This document shows, piece after piece, positions 1 through 11,300 of a stretch of DNA of 64,000 nucleotides; position 1 is the first letter of the stretch; each line of letters starts with the position of its first letter. The position numbers and the translations under genes were made by a program. The DNA is taken from NCBI GenBank assembly GCA_017562135.1, contig QEYB01000338.1:62001-126000 (forward strand). Reading direction: 5' to 3'. The stretch is from Dipylidium caninum. Taxonomy: Eukaryota; Platyhelminthes; Cestoda; Cyclophyllidea; Dipylidiidae. Under the pieces are notes generated by a model, which was not told where the DNA came from, did not search any database, and saw only the letters and a list, made by a program, of their open reading frames with translations.

Positions 1-1025
1 ACCAGATTCAATGTGACCAATGCGCTTTATTTTAGTTTACAAAATTTTGAAGATTTAGAGTATCAGTAGGCAAGGGCGAACTAACGAATCGGAACTTCCT
101 TTAGGAGGTCATAACGTACGATGTAGGGTCATGTAGTAATTTGGTGGAAAGTTACATAAATCTCAAAGAAAGCAAAACGTGAATAAGAACCCTTGCCCGT
201 GAAGGGCGAGGCTTTTGCACTTCTAATTCAATGACCTGGAATTAGGCCATTCCTGAAAGTTTAATGTTTAGAATTAGAACATACTCATGTTTCCTGAATC
301 AACAAGACTGGTAATTTATCTACAGAACGCATGTACAGGGCGCCAGTTTTGTTTAGCTCTTCACTTTGTATATCACTTTCCCGTAGATAACGACTTCTGT
401 GGAGCAATTTATTTGCTATTCAGTAGTGAAAGAAAATTATAGAACAGGATGTTATTTATACACGTTTCCTTAACTGACATCAGGATTCATTTGATTCGTA
501 ATAAATTATAGGCCATAGCGCATAGCTCCCCTATGTGCAAATATTGGTTCAGCAACCACATGCAACACGTAAACCGACATCATTTCACTCGCCATTCCTG
601 GGAATTCTTAGGCCTTCCCATTCTAAGAGTTGAAGACAACCATGTTGATTCTTTTACCAACCAAGTTGAAGAGAATTATATCAAGCAACCCCACTTTGGC
701 AATTAGTCTTCCCAACTTAACTTTGTTATACATTGTGGGTGAGCTGCAGTTGTAGATACGCGCCCTCCAGTTAGGCCGTGGTTTGGTCGCTTACACGGTC
801 GATAGTTGCACTACACCTTCAATTGCGCCTCGAGTTACCGATGTAATGGATATGAAGAAAGGATCATTGAATGCCCATGTGTTGAAGTTTCACAGCTAGG
901 GTGAGCTGATGGTAGACTCGGTAGGAAGTCGCATGCCGTTGAGCTTGTCCTGAGGATCTACATGGGTTATAGATTGGCCGATGTGAGGAGAAACCACAAG
1001 TGTTAACGGTGTGATTGCTCACTAG
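1..1025. other. Probable intron of the dynein intermediate chain gene
   Basis: No reading frame here resembles the dynein intermediate chain N-terminal half. The stretch ends at a splice acceptor (AG at 1024-1025), so it is most simply read as intron sequence. I see no other feature. Confidence 0.5.
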
Positions 1026-3400
1026 GGAAGAAGAGTTGTTACCCCGCGTTTTGGATCTCTACTCGGAACGATGGAACAAACGACGCACCGTGGTGGATCT
1101 AGATTGGTCACCTGTCTTTCCTGAGCTTCTTTTGGCAGCCTACAGCGCTACTGATGAAGGAATTCAGGAACCAGCAGGTTGTTGTATGGTGTGGAACCTC
1201 AAGATTCCCACTCGTGGCTCTCCTGAATTTCGATTCCATTGCAATGAACCCATTACTGCAGCCACTATGGTCCGCTTCCATCCCAACCTAGTAGTGGGTG
1301 GTACCTACTCTGGTCAGGTCGTGCTCTGGGACAGTCGGTGAGTTATTTATTCTTCAATCGCCTCGTCTTTCATATAGGAGTGCCACGGGCGTCAAGAATG
1401 TCGTAGAGTATGGATGAATTTGAAAGTGATGATTGCAAGAGTCCACTTATTTGTAGGCGTACGTGGAATTCACATAATCAGGGGCTCTCACCAACGGTTG
1501 CCCCAGATGTCATAACATTTAAAGTACACTTGACATTATTGAGTAGAAGGGATTTGAGATCCTCTTTTGTTGTTCATTGATTGGTCGAGGAGACGATTTG
1601 TTCTCAAATTTCCCTGTTTCCAAGACGTGAGCACTTAGGAGTTGCCTGTGTGGGATTGAGTGGTTGAAATACTATTAGTATCGTGCAAATGTAGCGATAT
1701 CAACTGCTTTCTGTTTCGTTTAGCTAGTGCATGGAAATTGTACTAAAACCGTTAACGTATTTGTCAATTATCCCTTCTTCGTTTTTCCCTTATTCTGGCC
1801 ATTGGAAACGCTTTATTAAGTTAAAACAAATCAGTGTCGTTACATAGCATGAATGGCGTTAAATTAAAGAAGTTATAAGAAGGCTGAAATATTCGAGATC
1901 CAAATTGCATCAAGGATCGTCGAAGCTGAAGCAGATGACAACCTTTCATGCAAACTGGTAGATTATTAAGCTTGTTTTCTAACAGCGTTGGTTAGGTTTC
2001 CTTGACTAAACGTGGAAAGAAAGAGCTGACGAAGGGCGTAATGTGATGAAAAGTTGTTGTCTTCGCAAGACTATCTCGATTATTTATTTATCTCTGGCTC
2101 TGTTGTCTATCTAATGTTAACCTTAGATAAGCTATATTTGCATCGGAAATGAAAGCATGTTATATTTCAACTTAGTATGATTTTGGCTTTCTTAGCCTCA
2201 AGTGAGATTTAGAGGCAGGTCGCAAGGTGGATTTGGTGGATTGTAACTAATCTGTAATTAGTAAATGTAGATTTACGAACGAGTCTACCGTAACGTGGGC
2301 ATTTTTCGGTAGGGAAGGCTGAAGATGAGCAAATGGCTAATGCTTTCTCGCTCTCTCTTTTGCGACTTCAGATCGAACAAACGAACACCGGTGCAGCGGA
2401 GCACCTTCACAACTCTAGCACATAGTTATCCTATCAACTGTGTGCAGGTAATTGGTTCGCAAAACGCGCATAATGCGATCACATTGAGTTCGGATGGGAT
2501 CATGTGCTCGTGGAGTCTGGAGATGCTGGCCTCCCCACGGGAGCACATACGTGTCTGTGACACACCCACCACTCCAGCGAGCATTTCCGACCTCTATCCC
2601 ACTTGTATGGCCTTCTTCGCGGGCGACCAAAACAATTTTGTGGTTGGCACGGAAAGTGGCAATATCTACACAGTTCAACGTCACTCAAGGTGCTCATCCA
2701 CTTTCATCATTATAGCAATCGGTCCACTTAAATCGTGTAAGTAATATGTCTTTAATCCTTATCTTCGACTTCGCGTTTGCATACCTGTGTAGTCGCACCG
2801 TCTCGTTGGAAAGCCATGGCGGACGTCGGTTGCAGCCTTTCCGAGGCCACTCAACAGTGGTGAGTGGTATTGTCACCCACCCCAGCTCCTGCGCCATCTC
2901 ATTTTCGCACATCTTCCTCTCCTCCTCACTCGACTGGACCGTCCGGTTGTGGTCAGTGCGTGACAATCGTACGCCTCTGCATACCTTCGACGATTACTCC
3001 GATTGTGTCTACGGTGTTGACTGGAGTCCCATTCATCCGGCTCTTTTTGCAGCCGTCGACGGTAGTGGTAGAGTGGATGTGTGGAATCTCAACGAAGATA
3101 TTGAGGTAGGTAGTTCGATTAGATGTTTGGCTTATCCGTTTATTCATAAGAGAAATTTTGGCTTGCGACACGTCGCTCATGTAGGTTCCGGCAGCGAGGT
3201 GGTTGAGTGAGAAACAGTGTGCCATGAACAAAGTGAAGTGGGACACCACGGGTGAGTATATTGCAGCTGGTGACGACGAAGGCCACGTGCACGTTTGTGC
3301 AGTAGCTGGAGGACTAGCAGTGCCGGGATCCGAAGATGCCACGCGGTTGGCTCACGTCTTTGGTGAGCTGAGGGCCACTTCTCTTTTTCGGCCAATCTGA
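1026..3400 (+). CDS. DYNC1I: Cytoplasmic dynein 1 intermediate chain, C-terminal WD40 exons (5' part outside window)
   Basis: This subunit links the dynein motor to cargo and dynactin through its C-terminal WD40 propeller. Four exons can be read: 1026-1337, 2372-2689, 2793-3105 and 3185-3400 (stop TGA). Junction phases agree, and each boundary has AG/GT signals. The translation follows animal DYNC1I closely: FHPNLVVGGTYSGQVVLWD closes exon 1, KRTPVQR and GSQNAHN lie in exon 2, SSLDWTVRLW and WSPIHPALFAAVDG in exon 3, and NKVKWDTTGEYIAAGDDEGH in exon 4. The protein ends soon after the HVFGELRA segment that corresponds to the conserved tail of the family. The first exon begins at a splice acceptor, so the N-terminal part (dynactin and light-chain binding sites) must lie to the left; I found no earlier exon in the first kilobase. 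The identification is firm; exon edges are inferred from motifs. Confidence 0.93.
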
Positions 3401-5480
3401 ATGGCCTCTTCTAGTAGACTTGTTGACAGCTCTCTTTGACCCGGCCTTCATCTTCTAGCTCTCTCTTCTTTCACTTATCATTTCTTCGCATCTACCCGTG
3501 GCTGTGTTGACTTCTCCGTGTCCAAGTTTCCTCTTGCTTTTACTTCAGTGTGTATTAACTTCGTACTGGATTTCATCTCAGTTGATTATTTGAGTGCATA
3601 AAGCATTATTTCTCTCTAGTCTTCCACATGCCTCGATTTTGGTTGTCGAGGAAACATTATTGCTGTCAATGGTGACATTAGCAACGAATTGCTCTCTTTC
3701 CGATTGCGACAGCACAGATTTACATGTGCACCTGAGGCGTGTCCTTTGCAATGGATAGACGAGATGCGTGCGAAGGGGATAGTTCGGTCAGTGGAGTTAA
3801 CATGTCGAATGGGTTAGACGAAAGTTGGCAAGCGATGGCCTCGTCGTACACTGTGGTATGCTTACGGTTAGTGTCGATGAAGTAAACACACCGTCGGTAT
3901 ATGTGGTCTCGCGCAATTGTCCACATACATAAGGCTAAAGAAAGACAGCATTCTCACCTTCACAGACTTCATGTATCGTAGGCCCAAAGTACATTTGGAC
4001 CACGATGTCGACGTCATGGACAACCAGCTCCATTACATCCCAACACGTCTTTGCTCGGGAGTATACTCCAGTCCACATTGTGCATATCAGCGAGAATTTG
4101 CCACCCCCGATCCACAACCAAAATGGAAGTTCGGCAATTTTCAAAACACGTAAGCCACTAGATGCTAGTGTTTACGATCTGAAGACAATACAGGCCCAAA
4201 GGCTGTTTTTGTACACCGACGATGCTTCGCCTCTATGCTGCTCTTCTGGTTGCGTGTGACCTCAACAAGGCAATTATTGGTGAAAGGACAATTGAGGGAG
4301 TTCAACCTCCACATCACTTGGTAGAACGTTAGTGAACAGTCAGGAGATAAGTAGTTAGGACCACAATGTGGCCAGGCCCGCTGATGCGTCGAGCCACACG
4401 ACCAAGTGAGATGATTTCAGTTAGTGTGTTGTGAAAGGAAGGAGTCTTTTCCAAGCGAATGACAGGAGGTGGCGATGTTGGCGTCGGATAACTGGAGGTG
4501 GCAGTCATGTAGGTCTACAGGGAAGATGTCATTACTCTGGGCGATGATATCCCCGTGTACCGTAGCAGGCATGGACGACTCGTTAAAGGTGGGCACTTCG
4601 TGTTGCCAATCAAATAACGCTGATTTTCCCGCCTTAACTGAGGTGATGCCTGCCCTCATGCGAGACAATCTGGCGACTTGTAAACTTGGCACTAGAGTCT
4701 CCTAAAATCGGAATCACTTTTGTTCCAGTATGTTACCCTTCAGGGCAGCGTGTAATACTGGCCCTTGTGGATGTTGTCTTCCGAGCAAGACAATAGTTTC
4801 AGTGCCAACTCCTTCTGTAGGATCTTCTGCACCAGCCTGTCTTGTAAAAGGGTCTGTGCCCATTTAATTCAAATGGACCTTCTAGGTGATTTGCTAAACC
4901 TAATGTTCCCCGACACGCAATTTCTTTGTCTAAACACGAATTGGGAATGTCGGGGAGTAGTATATCGTGATATACTGAATAATTAAGGTTAAAGTTGTAT
5001 GATTGTCCTGATAAAGACAAGAGAGCGATGCAGTTCCACAGCACTTTGGCCGCGCGGGGAAGGAGCACTTCTTGCCATACTGAAAGGGTAGTTAAAATGC
5101 CACATGTCTTCATGGGTCAATTGTTCCCACTTCAGCGCTGTGCTGGGACAAATGAGGTGGACACTAACAGTGCGAGGCTTGAGGAATAAACGAAGAGCGT
5201 TGGTGCCTGGTTGTAAATGCCTGAAATAAGGCTAGACAAGTAGGAAAAACTATCAATTAATGGAGAAGTAGTTGTCACCTCGGAAAAGGGTAAACAACTA
5301 GTGCAAATTACCCTTGACCAGATTTAACATTCTTAAACTCTAAAATTAGTTTTGCCGTATAGGAGTGTTAAGTGAATTTCTTAACGCGGAGTTGGCTTGT
5401 CAAATAAAAAACGCAATATTCTCTGCGTGCTAACGTGGGTGTGTTAACAAGAGCTTTTGAATGCTTTCAGCAGGTCTCGG
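3401..5480. other. Intergenic stretch between dynein gene and GPI-anchored protein gene
   Basis: Holds the dynein 3' UTR at its left end and the promoter of the next gene at its right end. Several open frames of 60-100 codons occur on both strands (for example minus strand 4417-4692 and 4799-5113), but none has family resemblance, splice logic or a matching neighbour. The minus-strand frame at 4417-4692 faintly recalls a retroelement protease end (DIIA...VDLHDCHL); this is too weak to call. Confidence 0.4.
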
Positions 5481-5483
5481 CGG

Positions 5484-5490
5484 TATAAAA
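5484..5490 (+). promoter_or_regulatory. TATA box for the GPI-anchored protein gene
   Basis: A TATAAAA element sits in a GC-containing setting. About 25-30 bp downstream, near 5512-5518, a short non-coding exon is expected to start; it ends at the good donor GTAAGC at 5541. The matching acceptor (TTTGTTTCAG) is at 5850-5859, 13 bp before the ATG at 5873. The spacing fits a focused core promoter. Inferred from sequence only. Confidence 0.6.
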
Positions 5491-5872
5491 ACTGTTCTCG
5501 AGAAATGTGCACCACTGTTCGACAGTTGTCGCATCTCGTGGTAAGCATTTCCATTTCACACCTAATTTTGCTCGGTTTTCCACTTGTACTTTCAACAAAA
5601 CACACAACTTTAAACTGTGATGTTCATTGAAATACAAATGGAGCCTTCTGCATCAAACGGTACCCCGCTTATTCTTATTGCGACATTAAATCAGCTAACC
5701 CAATTGTTTTAGAGTAAGTCAGATAATTTTGTGGGGCAAAATATGCGAGGATAGAAGTTGAAAATAAAGTATATCGAAGGGTAATGTGGCTAGCAATGCC
5801 GATCAGGAGTGTCAGAGTATACACAACTGAACAATGTAAACACTTTCCCTTTGTTTCAGCTTTCTGCAAACG

Positions 5873-8381
5873 ATGCTGGCGAAAGTGGCTCTGTTCTTCA
5901 TAATTTTCAATGTAACCGCCTCTGGTGCGTTTCTACCGCTTCATCCAAGTATTCACCACCTTCTCTGCCACGCATCTCACCTTTAGTTTACAAATCGCAG
6001 TACACTTTTCTTTGATCAAGTAGGAGGAGGAATTTTCTGTTGCATTTGTTTAAGTTCGCATTTCGAACCAGTCTTCGCATCTTGCAGCCATATACGCTTC
6101 GTATTTTAATGCCCTTTATAAGCTTGTCTCAATGGGTAGAAGTGGAGGAAATTCATTTCTTTTGCTATTAGGATGATTTTGCAGGAGATTATACGTAATC
6201 TTTTCTTTAAAATCAGCCTACTACACACTGCAAGGCGATACCCGCGTTGTGAAAGGCATGAAGGATGCCCCTTTCGACTACAAAACCACTCTGCCTGGCA
6301 CCTACGTGGTATGTTCCCGAGTCCTCACTTATACCCCCTCTTGTCACACTCTCTCCTTCTGCCTCTTCCAACTTACTCTAAACACGTGCATTCAACGAGA
6401 ATCCGCCATTAGTTCTGTATCAACGTGTTGGTGATCTAGTTCCACTGTCACTCATTTTCTTCGCCAAATACACCAGCTTTTCGAAATGGCGTCTACACTA
6501 ATTTTAGTCAGGTAGTTTGTTTTCTTTTTCATTCTTTGATCATTCGATACGAGCGTGAGTGAAGTCACAAGGCCATCATTTGCCCGAATTGTCAAGAATG
6601 CGTCATTTGTAGACATTATCGGAGTAGCCTGTCTCTATCTTCTTCAGTACCTCGTTTCGGGGACTCACAACGTGACTCTGCAGAATGGCAACTGTTCGAC
6701 ACCCTTCTTCAGCTGCAGTTACTCCCAAGGTAATGCTCACGAAAGCGACATGTATCTGCTCGAATATGGTTAGAATGTGTGTGATAAATAACCGGGCAGT
6801 TGTCGAATCTTTTCAGTGAATCCAACGCTCACAACAGTGACCATGAGGGGGCATATGTCCTTCGGTTTGAAATGGGTCACTTTTATGGGAGGCCCTAATC
6901 AGATCCCGATCAGCATCGTTTTCTTCACTGACAATATATGGAATAATTTGGCTGCCGGTGAGCAATTTTCCGTTCTTACCTCAACCACGCCTCATGCACA
7001 TTGGGGCGTTTATCTCCGCGTTTTCTTGCTCACCCTCGACAAATGGCGCAAATATCGTGCCACCTGTTGACTTTGACATGACTGACGCAAGAGCAGTGGT
7101 GTAATCAAGGGAGTTAGGTTTGTCGCCCGATATAATTCAATCCCACTCATTGTGTGCTTTCAAGTGCGGTACACTAATTTGCTTAAACATAAACATAAAA
7201 GCTCCTTGATTTTAAACAATTTCGAGGAAGATTGAGACGATAGCCTTGACCCGATGATCTATTAAGAATGGTTTTAATTCTCCCCATTCACATGAAGGCG
7301 TCACCAATTCTCGCAAGCAACTCTACTCATTTCCGTACAATCTCATAGTATTCCTACGGAGACATTCCCGATTCTGTCTCTTGCAGGCTCCATTCAGCCG
7401 CAGTACTCGGTGCCTTTGATAGTGCCTGCCAAGGGGATGCGAACAGTAACCCTCACGTGTTCCATCTTTTCAACGACTGCCAAGGTAACCTTTCTGTCTA
7501 TACTCGCAGCAGCCACAGCTTTTGATAATCTTCACTATTACTTTTTTACGGGATTACTTCCTTATTTTTGACGAGTCTTTGTTGTATCGCATGCACTTGG
7601 ACTGAATCCAATACAGTATACTTGAAATCATTGGGACTCTACCTTCTAGTTCCTCCTCTATGTTGGATCTGAGAACACGCTGTACTATTCCAATAAGTTA
7701 CTCAACTCTGTCGATGAAACGAAGAAACACCCACAAATACTAAATCTTGGTGAGCTTGTCCTGTCTACGGTAGTCACACTTTGCGTTTGCCTACAATGTT
7801 AATTTTACTTTCATCAGGCGTTGCTTCTCGACGTCCAGTGTACCTTAACATTTTTACCATTCTTCATCTTCCCCTTTAGAAATTCGTAATATTCTGCTGC
7901 ACAAAGTGATAACATTGACAGTGAAGCAAAAGAATGACATCGACTTTTACGGATGCAACACGAACGATGACTGGCTGACACACACCATCGACTGGAGTGA
8001 GTTTACTGCGACTCTCTCCCAGCATTCAATTCATAGTATCAAAAAGCCATATTTTCTAATGCCTTTGCCGTCTTTTACCACATATTGTAGCCAAATCTGG
8101 AGCCAGTAAGTGATTTTTCTCCTTAATTTTAATGTCCTTATGATACCGTGTGGCGGCAGTTGCAGGCATAAGCATTGTGTCTCACTCTTAATGACAAAGC
8201 AATACAATCTTGTTCACTTCCTTACAGACTACCTTGGAGGTTCCGTACTCCCACTTTTCGGTAAGGAATCTGTCTCGTTTTGAGTGAAGGGGTGATTAAT
8301 CATCCTTTTCAAAATTGTGCACTTCCTCAACTCTCCTTATGTTTGCGTCCAGCGATAATCCTGGCCCTCGTCGGAATGTGA
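5873..8381 (+). CDS. Secreted, probably GPI-anchored glycoprotein (252 aa, ten coding exons)
   Basis: Exons read as 5873-5924, 6217-6308, 6648-6729, 6817-6957, 7387-7484, 7650-7749, 7880-7996, 8091-8105, 8228-8260 and 8353-8381. All have AG/GT borders and consistent phases, and they give one frame of 252 codons plus TGA. Residues 1-18 form a clear signal peptide (MLAKVALFFIIF, then NVTASA). The C-terminus is a small-residue stretch (TKSGAN), a short spacer and a hydrophobic tail (SVLPLFAIILALVGM) with nothing after it, which is the classic GPI-attachment signal. There are four cysteines in the mature part and two N-glycosylation sequons near residues 56 and 63. The seventh to ninth exons are all phase 1-1; the eighth is only 15 nt. 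Size, signal peptide, GPI tail and sequons recall the tapeworm GP50 diagnostic-antigen family, but I cannot confirm homology. A surface or tegument role is inference. Confidence 0.82.
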
Positions 8382-11300
8382 GAAGAGTCAATGCAGCGGA
8401 CAAGTTACGGCGTGCGCCTCGTATGTGCCGAAAGACGAAATTTTCCATTTTTGTAAGATCCTGTCAAAGAACTTGTGCGATTCTTCACTTTGCCACATTT
8501 CGCCATCCACATTACGAGGGCAAGACGAGAGTGAGTTAGGGTATGCTTTAACCAAATGAACCGCATTTCGCTCTATTTCTTCCGCATCTATGACGCGAAA
8601 TGGCCGAAGACGCTGGGGGCTGAGAAGAGGGTAGGAGGGAAGCGATGGTCCCCCGCGCTTCACCGTCTCATACGAGTCAGTGCCATCGTGCTTCTGTCAT
8701 CACAGAGAGACCACTAAATTTGGTGTGCCCATCAGGAAGGTAGTGGGGATTAATTTCAGCGAAATTGGGCAAAATAGAGGAACCGCATGCAGGAATGTCA
8801 GGGTACGCTTGAACCAAAAGACGCACTGACTTGTGAAAAAAGACCTGGTCTAGTTGGTTGTCTGAGCACGAGGAAGCGGACACTGGATGATTTAAATTCC
8901 GTCAAAATGATACCATTACTCGTGTTAAACAACCTAAATCATTGAGTTCCAAAGCACCGTCTTAATAATTTCACCTTAATGTCGAAAAGTCGGCCACACC
9001 CACCTTTCTTACTTTGACGTTGCCAACAATTGCCCAAATATTCATTTATACACTTAAGCTTCTGGTAATAACAAAGGGAGAAGGACGCATGATTTTAATA
9101 GTTAGCTGAAAGAATGGATCGTTTAAAGAAATGGGGTGCGTTTGACATCAGAAGGCGTTTTAAATGCCCTCGTGTACAGCGAGTCGAGCAGTACGATAGT
9201 TTCGTGTTAAATGCGAACTGTACTTGACGGAACCATGGAATGTTTCGGTCGATGGTGCTGAACACAGAGTCGACGCTCGCAATGTGTGCACCGGCTAGCT
9301 TTCGAGGTTGTCACAAATTTAACTGAAAGTGCAGCAAGCCTCGCCTGCTTTGCCGAGTCCAAGGCCTAGTTGTGTTTCATAGACAAATTCATGCCCTGGT
9401 AGCCACGGGGCCCGCATGGCACCCGGTGGCCCACAGCGTGAGTGTCGACGGCAAACGCGGTCAGCTCAGTGACTGCCTTTTTGGGCTCATCTAATGACGG
9501 AAGAACAAAGACATTTTTAGACGAAAAATGGCGTAGCTGAAGAAAATAAGTTAGAACTTCATTGTTGTCACTTCAGAAACAATACACAAAACAGGATTCT
9601 TAAGGCAACGTCGGGTATCTCGTAATTCCGTGAGGGTGAGACAATGCAAACGATCTTGGAGAAGCCTTTGATGAACGCAAGATGTTTATGAGTGTCCAAC
9701 GAATGAAATTAAGGCTCATTAACATCGTTTTATTGTCGCAAGGTAAAATCGCATCAGAGGACAGCCCAGAAGCCAAAATAGGTGTAAAAGAATCCGCCTG
9801 AGGCTATTAATATCAGTAAAGTGAATGAGGATGGGATGGGGTAGGGTGGGATGATCACTGATACGAACGAAAGGTCACACACCTGTAAAATACGTACAAA
9901 TAGCGGAAACCAGGAGGTCTGAAATCAAATCAACCACCACGTTCTATAACAACGTTTTTCATATCAGAAGTGATGTGAGGTCACAGCCTAAACCAGGCTT
10001 CTAAAAGGAAGAAGTCCTCCAACCAAGAGAAATGCAGGTCATAACTGGACTTAGGGGTTAGTGTGAGAAACGAGCAGATTCCTACAAAGTCGTCGCGAGG
10101 TTCATTAGTCAACTTCCTCATGCACATGGGCCCTCAACTACAATCATGCCTCAGTTTTAAACTCCCCATTTGTCACCGGTAAATTTTCATTGGATACGGA
10201 ACACTACTGCCAAGTCTGAACGCTCCATTTCACGATCTTTCGTAGGTGATTTAGTATTTCAGAACTCACCTTCTCCCATGATTAAAATATTCGTAACACG
10301 ACAATCTTGTCTTTGCCACAACGATTGTGCATCGATGCCTTTAGAGAAGATATTTATGCAGCCTGCCTGAGAGTATGGTGCACGGTGGGTCAAGGTCCTC
10401 TCGAAATACGCGTCCAATGGCAACGCTGTTGAAATGCCAATTTTAGGAGTGATCAAAAGGTTTGCTCAAATAAGGGGCGCCAACTGCTTGCCTACACTTC
10501 CTGCGCCAACATCCACTGCCAATTGAATTTTAGCATATCTGAGCGTGCAAAGCATCTTCTATTTTTTATATTACTGCTTCAATTCGGTGGTCGCTCAACC
10601 CTATTTACGCTTCCTTATGAAATCTCCTTCATTTCACTTGATGTCCCAACTGCTTACACAATCGAAAGTTAGAATATTCCTCCACATCACCCTTCTTCCA
10701 TATTGAAAACAATCTTTTGAATCTATTTTTACGTTTATTGCCTTATAAGTCCTCTGTCACAAGAGACTTTCCACTTCCATTTAAGACTTGTGCTGCGCAG
10801 TTCGTCAATCTGAAACTGTCGTGTGCTGTATTAAGGAGAAAATGGGAGAGCAGAACAATTGTGGAGTTGTAAATTGATGCTGAGCGCAAAAACTGCTGCC
10901 GGAGGAGACGGAGACAGATAAACAGCGTTAACTTCGGTCATTCTAGCATTTGCCTACGTAGTTCAGTTAAAAGAAGTTGAATGTTCTATTCTACTTCTGG
11001 TTCGTTGTACACACAGGTTGCCATTCGTAAAAATTACTCCTCCAGCAACGGGTTGACTGAGTTTTTCATTGTTTGTGCCCTGATCACTTCAACCGTCCAC
11101 TGTCATATTTGTGCCTATCAACCAATCACCCCCTAATCCTTGTAGACAGCTCATTTCGCAATTCACATCAAACTTTTTCCAAGTTGCGCATGATGATTAC
11201 GTGTTACAGTGCTCAGGAATCAGCGCACGCTATTCTAAGCTTTCTTTGTCTAAACTAACTGCTTCTGAACTTATTCTGATCAATGCGACCTTGCAGGAAA

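Noticed and set aside
4417..5113. Possible degraded Ty3/gypsy protease on the minus strand
   Set aside because: Only one short faint resemblance; no active-site motif, reverse transcriptase, integrase or terminal repeats nearby.
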